Positions 10,258-30,121 of a stretch of DNA of 64,000 nucleotides are shown here, piece after piece. Source of the DNA: Phoronis australis (taxonomy: Eukaryota > Phoronida > Phoronidae); NCBI GenBank assembly GCA_002633005.1, contig NMRA01000325.1:38132-102131 (forward strand). The letters run 5' to 3'. The translations under genes and the position numbers were made by a program. The notes beneath the pieces were generated by a model, which made no database searches, was not told the DNA's origin, and worked only from the letters and a program-made list of their open reading frames with translations. Position 1 is the first letter of the stretch. The number at the start of each line of letters is the position of its first letter.

Positions 10258-13200
10258 CTGTAATAAAACCAAAATGTTAAATAGAACAACCCTTTCCAGT
10301 CATCCATTGCCGGGTTGGCAGTGTTTCCATACAAATACATACGTACGTACATACATACATATGAATGCATGTTACATACCTGTACATGCTAAATTTCCTA
10401 TTATGCACAACTGACAACTTTAATCGTATTTTTTATGAGCAGGTTCTATTTGAATTTAAAAAATGATTGAATTCCTTTATAATTTGAATTCATTAAGAAC
10501 TTACATAAAATGCTTTTGTTCGATTATCCTTCGAAAGTGTGCTCATTGTTTGGACTTACAATGTCCACCGTATGAGAACTCAAACCAGCGGCATATCAGT
10601 TTATAGTTTATTAGCTAATTTGGATTAGTAAAAACTGTCGCCAAAAATACTTCCAACAATACGCATTAAGAATATTTTAGCCAAAATATTTAGTTAAAAG
10701 TTATTAATAAAAATATACATCAGCGCTAGAATATTTTCCCGTGCGATACTTATTGTACCAAATGATTTCCACTTACTGACTAAAACTTGTCTCGGCAACT
10801 GATTCGCTCCAGAGAAGTACATGGGAGCGCCAACCACTCTAATTTATAAGGTGCTATTGACGTAGTCATGCCGTCGTTGACATGATTGGGTAGATGTATG
10901 TCCAGTCCAGTTTACTGAGAACAAATAGCTGATTTGGTGAGGTGACTAAAGCAATAAATCTTTTCCGAAACCTTTATGAATGTCGTAAACACTTACACTG
11001 GCTCTAGACGGTCACATTTTTAGTAAATAGCTCTTATAAATTGTCAAGAATACAACTAAGTGCAAAACGCACCTGTATTAAATGTAAAACCTGCGTCATC
11101 AATATAAATACTACACGCTATTACATTTGAGTTCATAGGACCATTTCCGCACTGATCATTACACGATGCTGACTTTATGCTTTAGCGAATATACTGGTTC
11201 CTTGACATTGCATTGTGAAGCAGGTATCTGAAAGGTCCGCATAAATCTCGAAACGTAACCGCCATTTCTGAGATATGAAGGAAGAAGATTATAAAATGGC
11301 CATTGATAAGCACAAAACTATATGAGCGTGAAATTACCAGCGTACAACTTCTTCAGAGCTCACGTGACCTACACTGCCAAACCAATTTCTCATTGGATAT
11401 AACGATTAAACTTGTAAAACAGGAGTGACTAACTCTCGGTCGTACATGTAAGGCGGGCAAAAGGTACATTTACCCGAACGGCCGCGCACGATGGTTTATT
11501 GGTCAATGTGATAAGTAGTATCAGGAAGAGTGGTTATCTCTTCCTGGTAGTATGCATAAGAGTACGCGAGGAACCGTAAAGATTTACAGCACATTCGGAA
11601 GGTAGAGGCAAGCGATATGAGTAACAACGAAAAAGAGTCTTAGTTATGGGAACCAGCTTTGGATGAAACCACTGAAAACATTCCACTAAGAAGCAAAGCG
11701 GTAATTGAATCCGCCCACTTGTTGTGACATTAACGTGAAATTCTCTTGGGAGATACAGTCGCAGTTACAAACTGAATGCCGCTAGAACGCACCACAGTAG
11801 CGCAGCCCGTCCGAAAATGAACTCCACTCACGACATGCATGCACTTGTTAGTGGGAACACGGCATCTGCCAATTCTCCATTATAATCTGAGCGATTTGGA
11901 ATACAGATGCTTAGACTGGCGACAAAATGTAGACTCGAAAATAAACAAAACGGACACTATATTGGTGGCGTCAAACCGTCCAAAAATGGAAAGGGTCCGT
12001 CGTCTCCATAATAAAAAACATACTTGCCAAACTTCATAAAAATATGTTAAGGAATAATGAAGATACAGAGGCAAATGACAATGTATAAAGTAAACTAAAC
12101 GCCTGCCAATTTTCATAGTAGTAATCCCTCGAGTATTAGCAAAAAATGAGGATGACGATAAAAACGGGCTCCAAAATAACAAAAATGACCGCAAGGTGGT
12201 GCGAAATGTCAAATCTTTCCATTGTGTACTTCATCGAAACTATTTGTCACATTTCATGCACGTCTATGAACTGTGAAGATAAAGAGACAAACACTGAAAT
12301 TGCTACTTAAGGAAGCACAGTGGGGTAGTTGAATCGGTCCAAAACTCATCATCTGTCGTCAACTTCATAGAAACCCCAGACCACCAGAAACACATTTGGC
12401 AAATCTCCCTATAAAGGAGTAGAGGTACAGCAGCGGACGCCAGACCCCCAGAAGGATCACCGCATATCGTAGTAATTTCAAAAGCCGTCTTGCCATGCAG
12501 GCAGCGACGTATATTCTTTTAGTCACCACTACTACAGAAGCATGAACAAACTACTGTTTGACATCACATCCCATGCAATAGATTTCAGTAGGTGCTTCCA
12601 TCATAGATGGAGAGCTGGCTGCTCACGAGAAACACGATTAAGCGCAGCAAGGAAACAAAAATACTAAGAATAATTGCAGTATACGGCAAACGCTAATCAA
12701 CGTTAAAATCGATATTCTTTACATTCTGCTCACAAACCTTGGGGGACGCTGACGTCACGTGCAAACTTTGTGAGGACTCTCACTATTTTGGAAGCATTTT
12801 AAAACAGTTTTGAATTTCTCATTTTTTAAAATAACTGCAAGCCATTTCTTGAAAAAGTTATTTGTTTATCATAAATATTTGAGAACCTTTTACAAGCACG
12901 CCAACATTAATAATGGATGTCAACAGCACACTTGACACTGGACTAGTGATTAAGTCAGCCGTGCAGTAAATTATGTCTTCAACAATAAGCAATAAATTTT
13001 ACTTTGTAAACCAATACAAACACTGCTAAGCCAGAAGATCATTTCTTGGTACACGTTAAAACACTAGACATCTTCGCATAACTCTCTGATCAGGTATGTG
13101 CACAACTAAATCATTTCCTAATTTTGACTGGGTGGAACACTTTTGAAACAATTCAGCCAACATGGTTTTGTTCAGCTCGACACTACAACCATATTTGTGT

Positions 13201-14100
13201 GCACTCCTGGTCCATAAAACAAAACACCAACTTGAAGCATTTATAAAAACTTAGCAAAATTAAACACTGATAAAACTTAACTTCAAAGTTGATGTGTGGT
13301 TCCTAGCTCTCATTAAATCTGTTAATTTACACAATGGTTGCCTGCAACAATACATGGTTTACAATATTCTGCATTCAGTATAACCAGTGCATAAAATAAT
13401 TATGTAAATGAGTGGGATTAACCTTGGAACACAACTCATTCAAATTGCAGATTCAGTTTCACAAACAACGCGACACCCATATTCATGTGTATGGTGTCTG
13501 CATTACATGCCCATTGCTTGTAATTTTCAGGGCAAGATTACCAATACACACCCGTGATTCACCACATGCACAGCCCCAAAAAGCCAGAAAATATCGTCAG
13601 GCTGTGCTCAGCTTCTCTGGGCAGAGTGACTGGTGTCTGTTATGATGAATATGTTATATGTAGTGGACAGGTGCTCAAAACAACAAGTGTGGGTATGGTT
13701 TGCATTATTTTTCTCCATGAATGCAAGAAAACATCTTGAAAATTACCTCCGATATTATATTAAAAGTTTCCTTGTTTCAATTTAAAAGTTAGGATATGTG
13801 AACAGTTTTGTAATAGGCCAGTCATGAAAATTACAGAGCTGTGACATTAAGTAGGCACAAAATGCCATTCTACGCGAATTTTCCACCAGGCACTGTAGAG
13901 ATAAGGCAATACATTTCTGGACATAAATTTCAAAACTTATGGCTCATGAGGTTGCAAGCATTTCATATTCACTCAGTAATGTGAAATCCGTAGTAACACT
14001 AGTTAAGTAGCTTCTTGTCTCCCAATCTAAACTGAAAACTGAAAATTTTACTATTGCATTATGACACACATACTTGGGAATGAAGTTCAACGTTTTCCTG
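10258..14100. other. Gene-poor stretch
   Basis: Apart from simple ACAT/ACGT runs (10330-10380) and a CAGGAAGAG hairpin (11522-11546), I see no domain, supported exon or full element here. It is probably upstream or intronic sequence of the FA-methyltransferase-like gene and intergenic DNA. Confidence 0.5.
11522..11546. repeat. CAGGAAGAG / CTCTTCCTG hairpin, copy 1
   Basis: A 9-bp perfect stem with loop TGGTTAT. Variants of the same stem with longer pairing occur at 52735-52765 and 56606-56637. Confidence 0.6.
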
Positions 14101-14120
14101 ACAAAATGTTGTTGAAAAAT

Positions 14121-14155
14121 ATCTGTGTGCGTGTGTGTGTGTGTGTGTGTGCGTA
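14121..14155. repeat. (GT)n microsatellite
   Basis: A run of GT dinucleotides, slightly interrupted by GC. Confidence 0.9.
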
Positions 14156-14400
14156 TTAGGGCCCAATGCGCCTATACCAGAAATAATGCATATTGCTCTT
14201 CAGTCAGTTTTTTAAAGTGTAACACTGTAGGCACATAGCAGAACTCGGACACAACACAGGCACAGCTTCACTTACAGGTGCCTGAAGCAAAACACTCATA
14301 TAAAGTAGGCACAGCTGACAACTGTCCAGCACTCTACAATAACTACATGTCATTTAACTACACAAACACACATCCATCAGATGCTTATCATGCTGCTTCA

Positions 14401-14595
14401 CATGATATTCACTGCAGCCACTGTGTTAGTCACATGATATTCACTGCAGCCACTGTGTTAGTCACATGATATTCACTGCAGCCACTGTGTTAGTCACATG
14501 ATATCCACTGCAGCCACTTTGTTAGTCACATGATATTCCCTGCAGCCACTGACTTAGTCACATGATATTTACTGCCGCCACTGTGTTGGTCACAT
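14401..14595. repeat. 32-bp minisatellite, about six units
   Basis: The unit begins CATGATATTCACTGCAGCCA and repeats with a 32-bp period from 14401. The last two copies are more diverged. Confidence 0.9.
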
Positions 14596-14749
14596 TTGTC
14601 ACAATAAATGTTATTGCTGATGCTAAGAAATGACAATCTCTAGTTATCTCCTAACACACCTAAAACAACTCAGAAGTATCTCATTCAATAACAGGAATAC
14701 AATACATCAGTTTTTGGCCATAGTAGGATCAAAAAATGGACAATTGCGG

Positions 14750-15560
14750 CACAAATAAAAAAGTTTATGTTGATTTGACTTTCATCTATTCATTAGACAT
14801 CATCAGGTTATAAACAACAAGACATCAAGTGTCGACATTCCAGTAGGTTAACATCCATGTAGTGAAATGAGTGTAACAAGAAATACAGGGAATAGTACAT
14901 AGGTCAACACCATAGCTGTAGGGTAACTGAGCTCTGCATGTTATTCAGAGAACCAGCAGCATGCTGGTCCTGAATGGCCAATGACTCTTTAATGCACAGT
15001 AGTTCCTTTCTAGGTTCTTTACAGATAATACTGACTGAATTAGCTTGGTGATTGTTGCTAACACAATGCCTATAGACGTTGCTTTTGTCTGAGGTGTGAT
15101 GTTCTGTCAGTCTGTCACATAGGGCGTCTCTGCATGAGTCCCATATAGACTTCCTTACAGTTATCACATTCAACCTAATAAACAACATTGCTATTGTTTA
15201 ACAAAGGAATAGGAGACATAAGTTTACACAGCACATTGGAAAGTTTAGAAAGAGGTTTGAAAACAACTATCAGCTCAACGGCTGGGTCTATGCAATGTAC
15301 AAGACGAGATAATTGACATTTCAATTTCAAACTACTTGGCCCAGTGTAACCAAGAGAAAAGAAAACTTTCTTTTTCTAGGGTCCAATAACAGCTACGTTA
15401 TCCGCCTCATTCATTTTTGAAAGGAAGTGCATTTTACAGCTATTCAAAAAATTCAGAGGGTAACCATTGGTATGCAATAACCGGAAAATCTTAGCTATGT
15501 CACTATCAAAATTTAAATGGGTAGAACAAATTCTCCAGGCATAGTGACTGTTGAATGAGA
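14750..15560 (-). mobile_element. Penelope-like retroelement fragment (RT end, GIY-YIG remnant and tail)
   Basis: Minus-strand translation gives, in order: KIFRLLHTNGYPLNFL, SLGYTGPSSLKLKCQLSRL, VELIVVFKPLSKLSNVL, then RDALCDRLTEHHTSDKSNVY, KELLCIKESLAIQ. This is the typical order of a reverse-transcriptase C-terminus followed by a GIY-YIG endonuclease in Penelope-like elements. Stops and frame changes break it, so it is dead. Its 3' tail (14770-14880) matches another tail at about 49440-49555 and contains a hammerhead-like core (14780-14806). It lies just downstream of the ZCCHC10 stop codon, so the ZCCHC10 3' UTR may run into it. Confidence 0.7.
14780..14806 (-). ncRNA. Hammerhead-ribozyme-like core, Penelope tail
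   Basis: On the minus strand CTGATGA is followed by TGTCTAATGAATAGAT, which can form a short stem with loop ATGAA, and then GAAA. Penelope-like elements are known to carry minimal hammerhead ribozymes. Stems I and III were not convincingly found here, so activity is doubtful. Confidence 0.4.
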
Positions 15561-15638
15561 TTATGACAGCACCCTCTCATAGCTAATACCCAATACATAA
15601 CTGTACAAAGTGCGGTGGTGTTCCTAATTCATGAAATC

Positions 15639-23470
<7,832 letters not shown>

Positions 23471-23473
23471 GTA

Positions 23474-23566
23474 CATGGGTGGCACTGCAGCACTGAAAAA
23501 GTGGGAGCTATAGGCTACAGTATAGCCTCCCCCAGCCCCCTATCAGGTTATGATGTGCTGCCCATG
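23474..23566 (-). repeat. Palindromic CATGGGCGGC family, single diverged copy
   Basis: Starts CATGGGTGGCACTGCAGCAC and ends TGCTGCCCATG, with AAAAAGTGGGAGCTATAG inside. It is related to the dimers at 28541, 43947 and 49033. Confidence 0.6.
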
Positions 23567-23576
23567 TAGTAGTACT

Positions 23577-23742
23577 CAGGGGTAGATCCAGGATTTTTAG
23601 ATTGGAGGGGGGGCCAGGACAGAGTATTAGGCACGATTTTACCCGTAAGATATTTGTACCCTCACACTGCCAAATGAAATCTGGGAGAGTTTTAGGGGGG
23701 GCATGGGCTGGCCCCCTTGCCCCCCCCCAGATCCACTAATGT
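23577..23742. mobile_element. Short G-rich inverted-repeat element (weak)
   Basis: GTAGATCCAGGATTTTTAGA and a G-rich run at one end face CCCCCCCCCAGATCCACTAA at the other, consistent with a small MITE. The ends are imprecise. Confidence 0.35.
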
Positions 23743-24000
23743 TATCTTGAGGTATAATGTGAAATTTCCTCCGAGCTCAGGTGTATTTATTTCTACGCTG
23801 ATGTGCTGTCTTTGCTCTTTTCCTTTTAAGCTGTGTAATCCATTGTTTTCATCAATGGGGTTGATGCTCCTGTTCCATATGATAACAACACACTTAAAGA
23901 GCAATAGCTCTGTAGAAATAGTTCCAAATTGTATATAATACAACCACCATGTTTGTCTCAATGAGACGAATCTTTTGATATGTAGCACATGTATATTATT

Positions 24001-24528
24001 CAGGGCTTGGAATGACCCATGACAAAAAGCGGAAATTTTTACACCCTAACCATGAGCGCACCCTGCCTTGAAAAATGGGGGGCTCGAATTTTTGTCGACG
24101 TGGACCTTTTACTGACAAAACATCGGGAGGACTAAAAAAAAAAAAAGAAAACAGGGTACCACCTCCAGAAGCGTGCATCTGCGTCTTTTTAGCTCGTCCA
24201 TCCACTCCCACCTCCACACACTCTTGGTTGCTGAGTCGTAGTATTTGTCATCGTGATTTACAATCTCACGAGACGCCATTGAAGAAAACCACACTAACCC
24301 AGGTGTCCCGGCACTGATGACAATTTATGTTCCTCCCAAAGATAAAGAGCAACTTCCGCTTTTTGAGGTGAAAGCCGTCGACAATGCCGCGGTAAGAAAG
24401 AAATTTGCCATGAAATTTTTATATCAAATGATAATCCGGGTTTTTTTACGCCGAAATATAATAAAATACGCGGACAGAAATTTGAAAAAAGTGGAAATCC
24501 TCGTGTCCGCGGAAAATTTCAAGCCCTG
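24001..24528. mobile_element. hAT-like MITE with CAGGGCTTGRAAT ends
   Basis: Starts CAGGGCTTGGAAT and ends ATTTCAAGCCCTG. It is flanked by ATTATT on both sides, consistent with a partial target-site duplication. It contains a fragment of MITE family A (about 24050-24190: GGGGGCTCGAATTTTTGTCG, CCTTTTACTGAC). Part of the same family start (ACTTGGAATGACCAATGAC) appears at about 36184. Confidence 0.6.
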
Positions 24529-24769
24529 ATTATTTTATTTTTTACAAAATTATGTAAAAAGGCAGATATTTTACGTATAATCGTCGCGTTTCAACAGCCA
24601 TTTTCTCAGTAACCGCTCACCCAATTTTTATGACTTTTGCACCATTTCATTTCTCACACCAATTGCTTTTCAAAAATGTATGGCACATGGGCATTGTAAA
24701 AAAATTCAAAAAAACGTCATCCCTACTAGAGGCAAGGCTTGGCAACACGTAGCCGCTCTGTTGGCCGGT

Positions 24770-25290
24770 TAGGGGCTACAATATTTCCCATCACTTTCAG
24801 TACGCACTTCGTTCCATGTATTTTAAACGGGCGGTAGGCCAAATCCAGCCACCAATTTTGAGTTTTCAACTCATCAAAAATACATTCTACACTCAAAACT
24901 ATCACTTAAAAATGAGCTTACTTTCTTCAGTGATCCTTTCTACTTCTACACGTATCTCCGATGAAGCATATCTACTAGAATTAAGGTGATTTGGAGAAGA
25001 ATTCCAACTCCACTTTTTGGTAACCGTTAACTTTTTCACCGCACGTGCGATAACCACAAAATATTTCAACTGATTCACGTGAGTTAGGCAAAGGCTGAGC
25101 AAAGCGTGTGACCTGGCGCGTGACACTTGCAAAATAGCATGGGAAGATATTAGGTGGAATTTGTGAGTTTTGTGTCCCTTGGACTTTTAGTTCAATAACA
25201 GGGGTGATTTCTCGTAACTTCCTCAAAATGGCACCCGGTGACAGAAACCGCGACAGATTTTCATTGATATGTTCAAGTTATGTTGACTAA
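24770..25290. mobile_element. Diverged relative of the THAP-type transposon at 58764
   Basis: Shares AAACGGGCGGTAGG, the long block around TGACCTGGCGCGTGACACTT, and the order of intermediate motifs with the interior of the element at 58764-59798. Its terminal inverted repeats were not found, so it is truncated or rearranged. Confidence 0.6.
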
Positions 25291-25649
25291 ATTGTTAAGA
25301 GTCATGGTATGTGTTAATTATAACTCCATGTGCATTTATGTTTCATTCGATTTTACTTGCTGTATTTGAAATGCGGAACTTTTTATGGGGATTGTACCTC
25401 TGTATGTAATCTATGGCCTGGCCCTAGGCAACGGTACGCCAACGGACCCGTTATTCAGTGTCAGTGAATGAAATTGGTTCTATAAATCAGAGGCCAATAT
25501 ATCCAAACGGTATCAATGTACCTTCATGGCCTCTTATGCAACATTCAATACCTATCAACACCTCAAAAAGGACAAATACGACACTTGATAGAATAAAATA
25601 CCTTTTCATCGGCAGTCTAACGGGGGCAGCCATGTTAACAGAGAGAGCT

Positions 25650-28540
25650 TGAAGAAAATCTGAAAATTGATTGGTTGGTCTAGAGTTAGCGCGACACCTT
25701 GCATGCTATTACCGTACTACTGTGACTCTCTTGACTGAGCAGTTGTGGCCACGCGGCCCCGCATGTGCCTAATTGCGGGATCGAGCCTAATTGCGTTACG
25801 TAGGTGTATTCGCCTATGTGCGCTACATTTGAGTAGGCTAGAAGAACTTTCCTTGATAATGGAGCTCCGGATATAGGGGCACCTTCAACGTGTTTTTTAA
25901 AAAAACGTGACCCCCATTTTGCGGCTAGACGGGGAGTAGTGTAAATTCTTTAATATGACATACTGCCGAAGAACCTGTATTGCTTGTTCGTCTTGGTAGG
26001 AAAATAATTAGTCTAAGGATTAGACGTGAAAGCCAATGCCACGGTAGTAGACAGTCAGGTTTACAATCACGACTCGACTGCAGTTAAAACGTTAGCAGTA
26101 CCGCTGGAGAGTGCCGAGCTAGGACTGAGATGAACAAAGTGTTGTTTTAAGCCATTCTTGAAAATAAAGTTTGTAACGAGTTGTAAACTGTGTATTTTTA
26201 GAATTTAACTGTTCCTATACTCACTCAGAGCGCCACTAACGCCACATGCCGTGTGAAATGAAAAAGACGGCATTTAATTGCGGGTGTTTTAAAATCATGC
26301 AAGGTGCGCTGATCGGAGCCCGCCTTTTAGACGCTTGCGCATATAAGCAGGACGTTTGAGCAAGCACTTGTACAACACTCCTTGATTTGAGTAAAAGTTC
26401 TTGCAAAAAAACGCCTGATCGGCATATAGGCCTAGGGCCGGGGGCATCAGTGCGCCTCCAGGGCTATACGTAGGTATGCCTCGCACGGCTTGACTTACCT
26501 AGGTTCCCATGGTTCACACTCTGGCGTCACTGGTATTGTGCGAGTCTGTGGATGTCTTAAGACGTTTGGCCGATTCTTAAACGCCATGACTGACAACAGT
26601 TAAACACTCACGCTCAGTATATATGAAGTTGCTGGAATTTTTTTCTTTTTTGAAATTGGCTTTATCTTTGATACTCAGACTCGTTGTCAGTTCGTAACAA
26701 CAGCTAGTCTCCATTGCTTCAGACCAGGCTGGTTATATTGCTCAGTGTCATGCACGTTAGCGAGGGCAGTTATGCAGGCCATCGAGGCGGAAAGTTCCGG
26801 GTGATTGTAACGGACATGCAATTTCGAATTCCCTGAAACAAGTAACGTGAAAAACCGGGACTTCGAGATTTGGGACTGCATTGACAGTATATAGGCCTAC
26901 TGCCGGGATGGGTTATGCCGGGTGGTGTGAGTGAATGACTGCCGGGATGGGTTGCTATATTTTATTAAGACATTCATTAACAGAAATAAAGACATGAATA
27001 AAAGTTTACATGAAACATAACTGAAAGAAGCAATGAACCCAACTTGATTTCGTATGCTGAATATGGCGAAGTTACCCCTCCCCCCCCAGGACGACGCGTC
27101 CTTCAATAGCCTCGAAAAGATCAATCTTCTTCTCGAGAAGTTCAAACGTTACACAACCGAGGTTTTTATATAGTGCTCTTTGTTGTACACGTTCGTATCG
27201 AGCTCCACGGTGTTCCGGTGTATTTCACGCAACTTTAATGGGATCCTAGAAAATGGCCAAGTTTGGGCAACCACGAAACAACAGGCTGATCAGATTCATG
27301 AATATATGCATATAACACGCTGCTAGGAGTTGTTTTTAAAAGGCTTCACTTTTACACGATGGGCTATCAAAAGTAGGACATTTATGACTTTCATGAAAAA
27401 GTTGTAGTCTGCTAAAATGCGAAATCGAGATCATCAGAATTTTTTAAATTAGAGAAATGTAACACAGGTTTTTGAGATCTTGAACTTTTATATCAGCCAA
27501 ATGAAATTTAATCAGTTACTAGCACCACTGTTTTGCTATCGAAGTACATTTCTTTTTTTTGCCTAAATTCTTTACCAAAAATTCATGGACACGTGACGTT
27601 GTAAACAACGCAGAGTTAAAATAGCCAAAGATCAAGTTCCCATTTTCAGAAAATGTACACTTTCTCAGAGTTAAAATCTATGGCTTTGTATATATTTGAC
27701 TAAATACACTGACATGTCGATAAGGTCCTGCATAACATAACCTTGTAAGAATGGGCAACTCATAATCGAGACGAGTGCGTAAATACTGTAACGCCATGGA
27801 TGAAGAAACAACATCCGGGTACAGGAACACTGCCTACTACCAATTTGTGGTGGTCGTTCATCACATTCACGCGGTTCATCTTCACTAGGCAACTGAAATC
27901 TTCAACGAAGGTGCTGAAGACTATACGGTGTGTCTCAAAAAGTACATCGGGGTTGGATTATTGTCATCATTTTCCTTTGATTTCCGACGTGATCCTAGCA
28001 TAATGTATGTTTGGACTCGGTTTCCTTGATATATCCAGCTTATCTATCAATACTTCTGACAATCTCATCGTTTGGCAAGTGATCGTGTGTAGGTTCAATA
28101 AAAGCTAAATAAAGCAAAAAAATATGCCTTTATTCTAAAAGATTTCCATATAAAGCGATTTTGCTTCATTTATTTTTCAGCTGCCAAAGATGAATTAGTT
28201 AGGCTGAAATGTTAGAAGGGTGGTTACAGTTTATCAGCATAGTCGGAAACAATTTTTGTTAAAAAATAGAAGCGCGTGGTTCAAGGTATGTTTATCTTAC
28301 TTTTAACAAAGACAAGCTAGGGACAACAATGCGGGGGTTCACTTTACTGTAGCTTATTCTTAAGGTTCGAGAGTTCGAGACGGACGTTTTTGTCGTCCGA
28401 AAGCCCGATAGTTCGAAAAAAATGACTTGAACTCTGACTTTTGTTCGTTATTCCGAAGCTTTGACTTACTAACAAATTTCCTGTCTTACCGGCGGACTAA
28501 TTATAGAGGGTACAGAACGAAATTTTAAGACACGTTTATA
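25650..28540. other. Gene-poor stretch
   Basis: Contains a small direct repeat (CTGCCGGGATGGGTT at about 26900 and 26939) and no exon I can support. Confidence 0.45.
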
Positions 28541-28684
28541 CATGGGCGGCGCACCATGAGGGGCTGGGGGGCTATAGCCCCACTTTTTTCAGTGCTGCGC
28601 CGCCCATGGTCTATAGGCAGTGCACCACAGGGAGCTGGGATGCTTTAGCCCGCCCTCACTTTTTTCAGTGCTGCGCCGCCCATG
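28541..28684 (+). repeat. Palindromic CATGGGCGGCGCA dimer, copy 1
   Basis: Two ~70-bp units joined at a shared CATGG. Each unit runs from CATGGGCGGCGCA (or its TATAGGCAGTGCA variant) through GGGGCTGGG and CACTTTTTTCAGTGCTGC to GCCGCCCATG. Confidence 0.8.
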
Positions 28685-28689
28685 TTATA

Positions 28690-30118
28690 TGCCACGTTAT
28701 GGTATCAAAAACCGTTTTCTTCACATACATATTTGGTCTTCTAAAGGAACGTCATCGGGTTCTTATTCTTCCATTTCTTTACTTGAATTGAAATTGATTA
28801 CAATGAAACGCATGAAGTTCCCCTGACGACCACACTTACGTTGCTGAAACTCAGCCTCCGTGACAATTGAAGAATGTGTAATAAAATCACGAAAATACGA
28901 TTTTGTTGTTTTCTAGCTTTTGTTCAAAGTAAGTCATAGTCTATCCCATCTAACAACAATATTCAAAATGCATTTTGGCCGTAAACAGGATAACACCCCT
29001 TTACAGTTCCATACGTACCCATGTTTCAGAAACCGTTCACCTACACTCCGTAAATTAGCCATTTTGCGACTCCCGTTTTTACAATACCTTCTTTTCTTGA
29101 GACAGTAGTTTTCCGTCGTAGGTTAAAAGACAATGAGATACAAGTAGAAATATCAAGAATTCCCATTGAATCCACAAACATATTGAATAAGTAAATTGTC
29201 TATTCAATTTCTTAGAACTGAATAAGGGGCTTACTAAACGGTAAACATATATTTTTGAGTAGTTTATGTTCTAGGCTCATTGAAAGTAAGTCAATAATCA
29301 TTTGGTACACATTGCAGGCAGATAAGCTCTCAAAACACCAATGACCTAATTTGGCTAATTGCAGAGCTTTAATGGTCGTGCCATTAGTCTGGAAAGATCT
29401 TGAGAGGTCACAAGACTGGTCACAAGATGGCACCACTCTGGTACGACCAATGGTTTATGCACGACTCAAAACCGAAGGTACAACCTAAATGCGACCGAGT
29501 TCGGTTTCTTCCATTTATTGGCAAACAATTCATAAGTGGTTTATGAAGGCAGGATTTGAAATTGAACGTGAAAAACGATCATGTTTACGTCAGTAGTGAT
29601 GTTGTTAAGCACAATACAGTGGCTTTGGCCAAAACGTGCCTACGACTCATTTATGTGTTAGCTACGACCGGATTTATGTGTTTCAATGAGACGGACTTTT
29701 GAGCTCTGTTTCATCATGAAAAGTGACTTAAGTGGTCTTACGCTCCCACTTCAAAAGTTCTGAATAATGGTTTAGCCAAGTAATTATGAGCGCATTACAA
29801 TCCAGAAATACATTAAAAAATATCCTCGCAATTTTGTGTATATTCTCAGAAACTTTGCTCGTTTTTGTTCAAGTGAGATTTAATTGTTTTTACAGAAATT
29901 GTGTGGAGCGTGAGACCGAATTTCTGTCTCAAGTCTTAAGTCTTATTCATGAGATAGATCCCTGTTTCTCCTTCAGATACCTTTGAATCGAATCTTGCTA
30001 TAATTAGCACTGATGCAAATGTGCCCGTTGTGTAACATACCATCGAATTACAATAATAAGTTGTAAACAACATGTTATATTTACAACGTAAATAGTTCAA
30101 GAAACACGCATATGCCAC
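28690..30118. other. No recognisable gene
   Basis: Sequence downstream of the SSAT-like gene. No splice-bounded exon or element family is recognised. Confidence 0.45.
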
Positions 30119-30121
30119 GGT

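Noticed and set aside
14401-14595. Regularly spaced repeats that could suggest a CRISPR array
   Set aside because: Direct tandem repeats without unique spacers, in a eukaryotic sequence.
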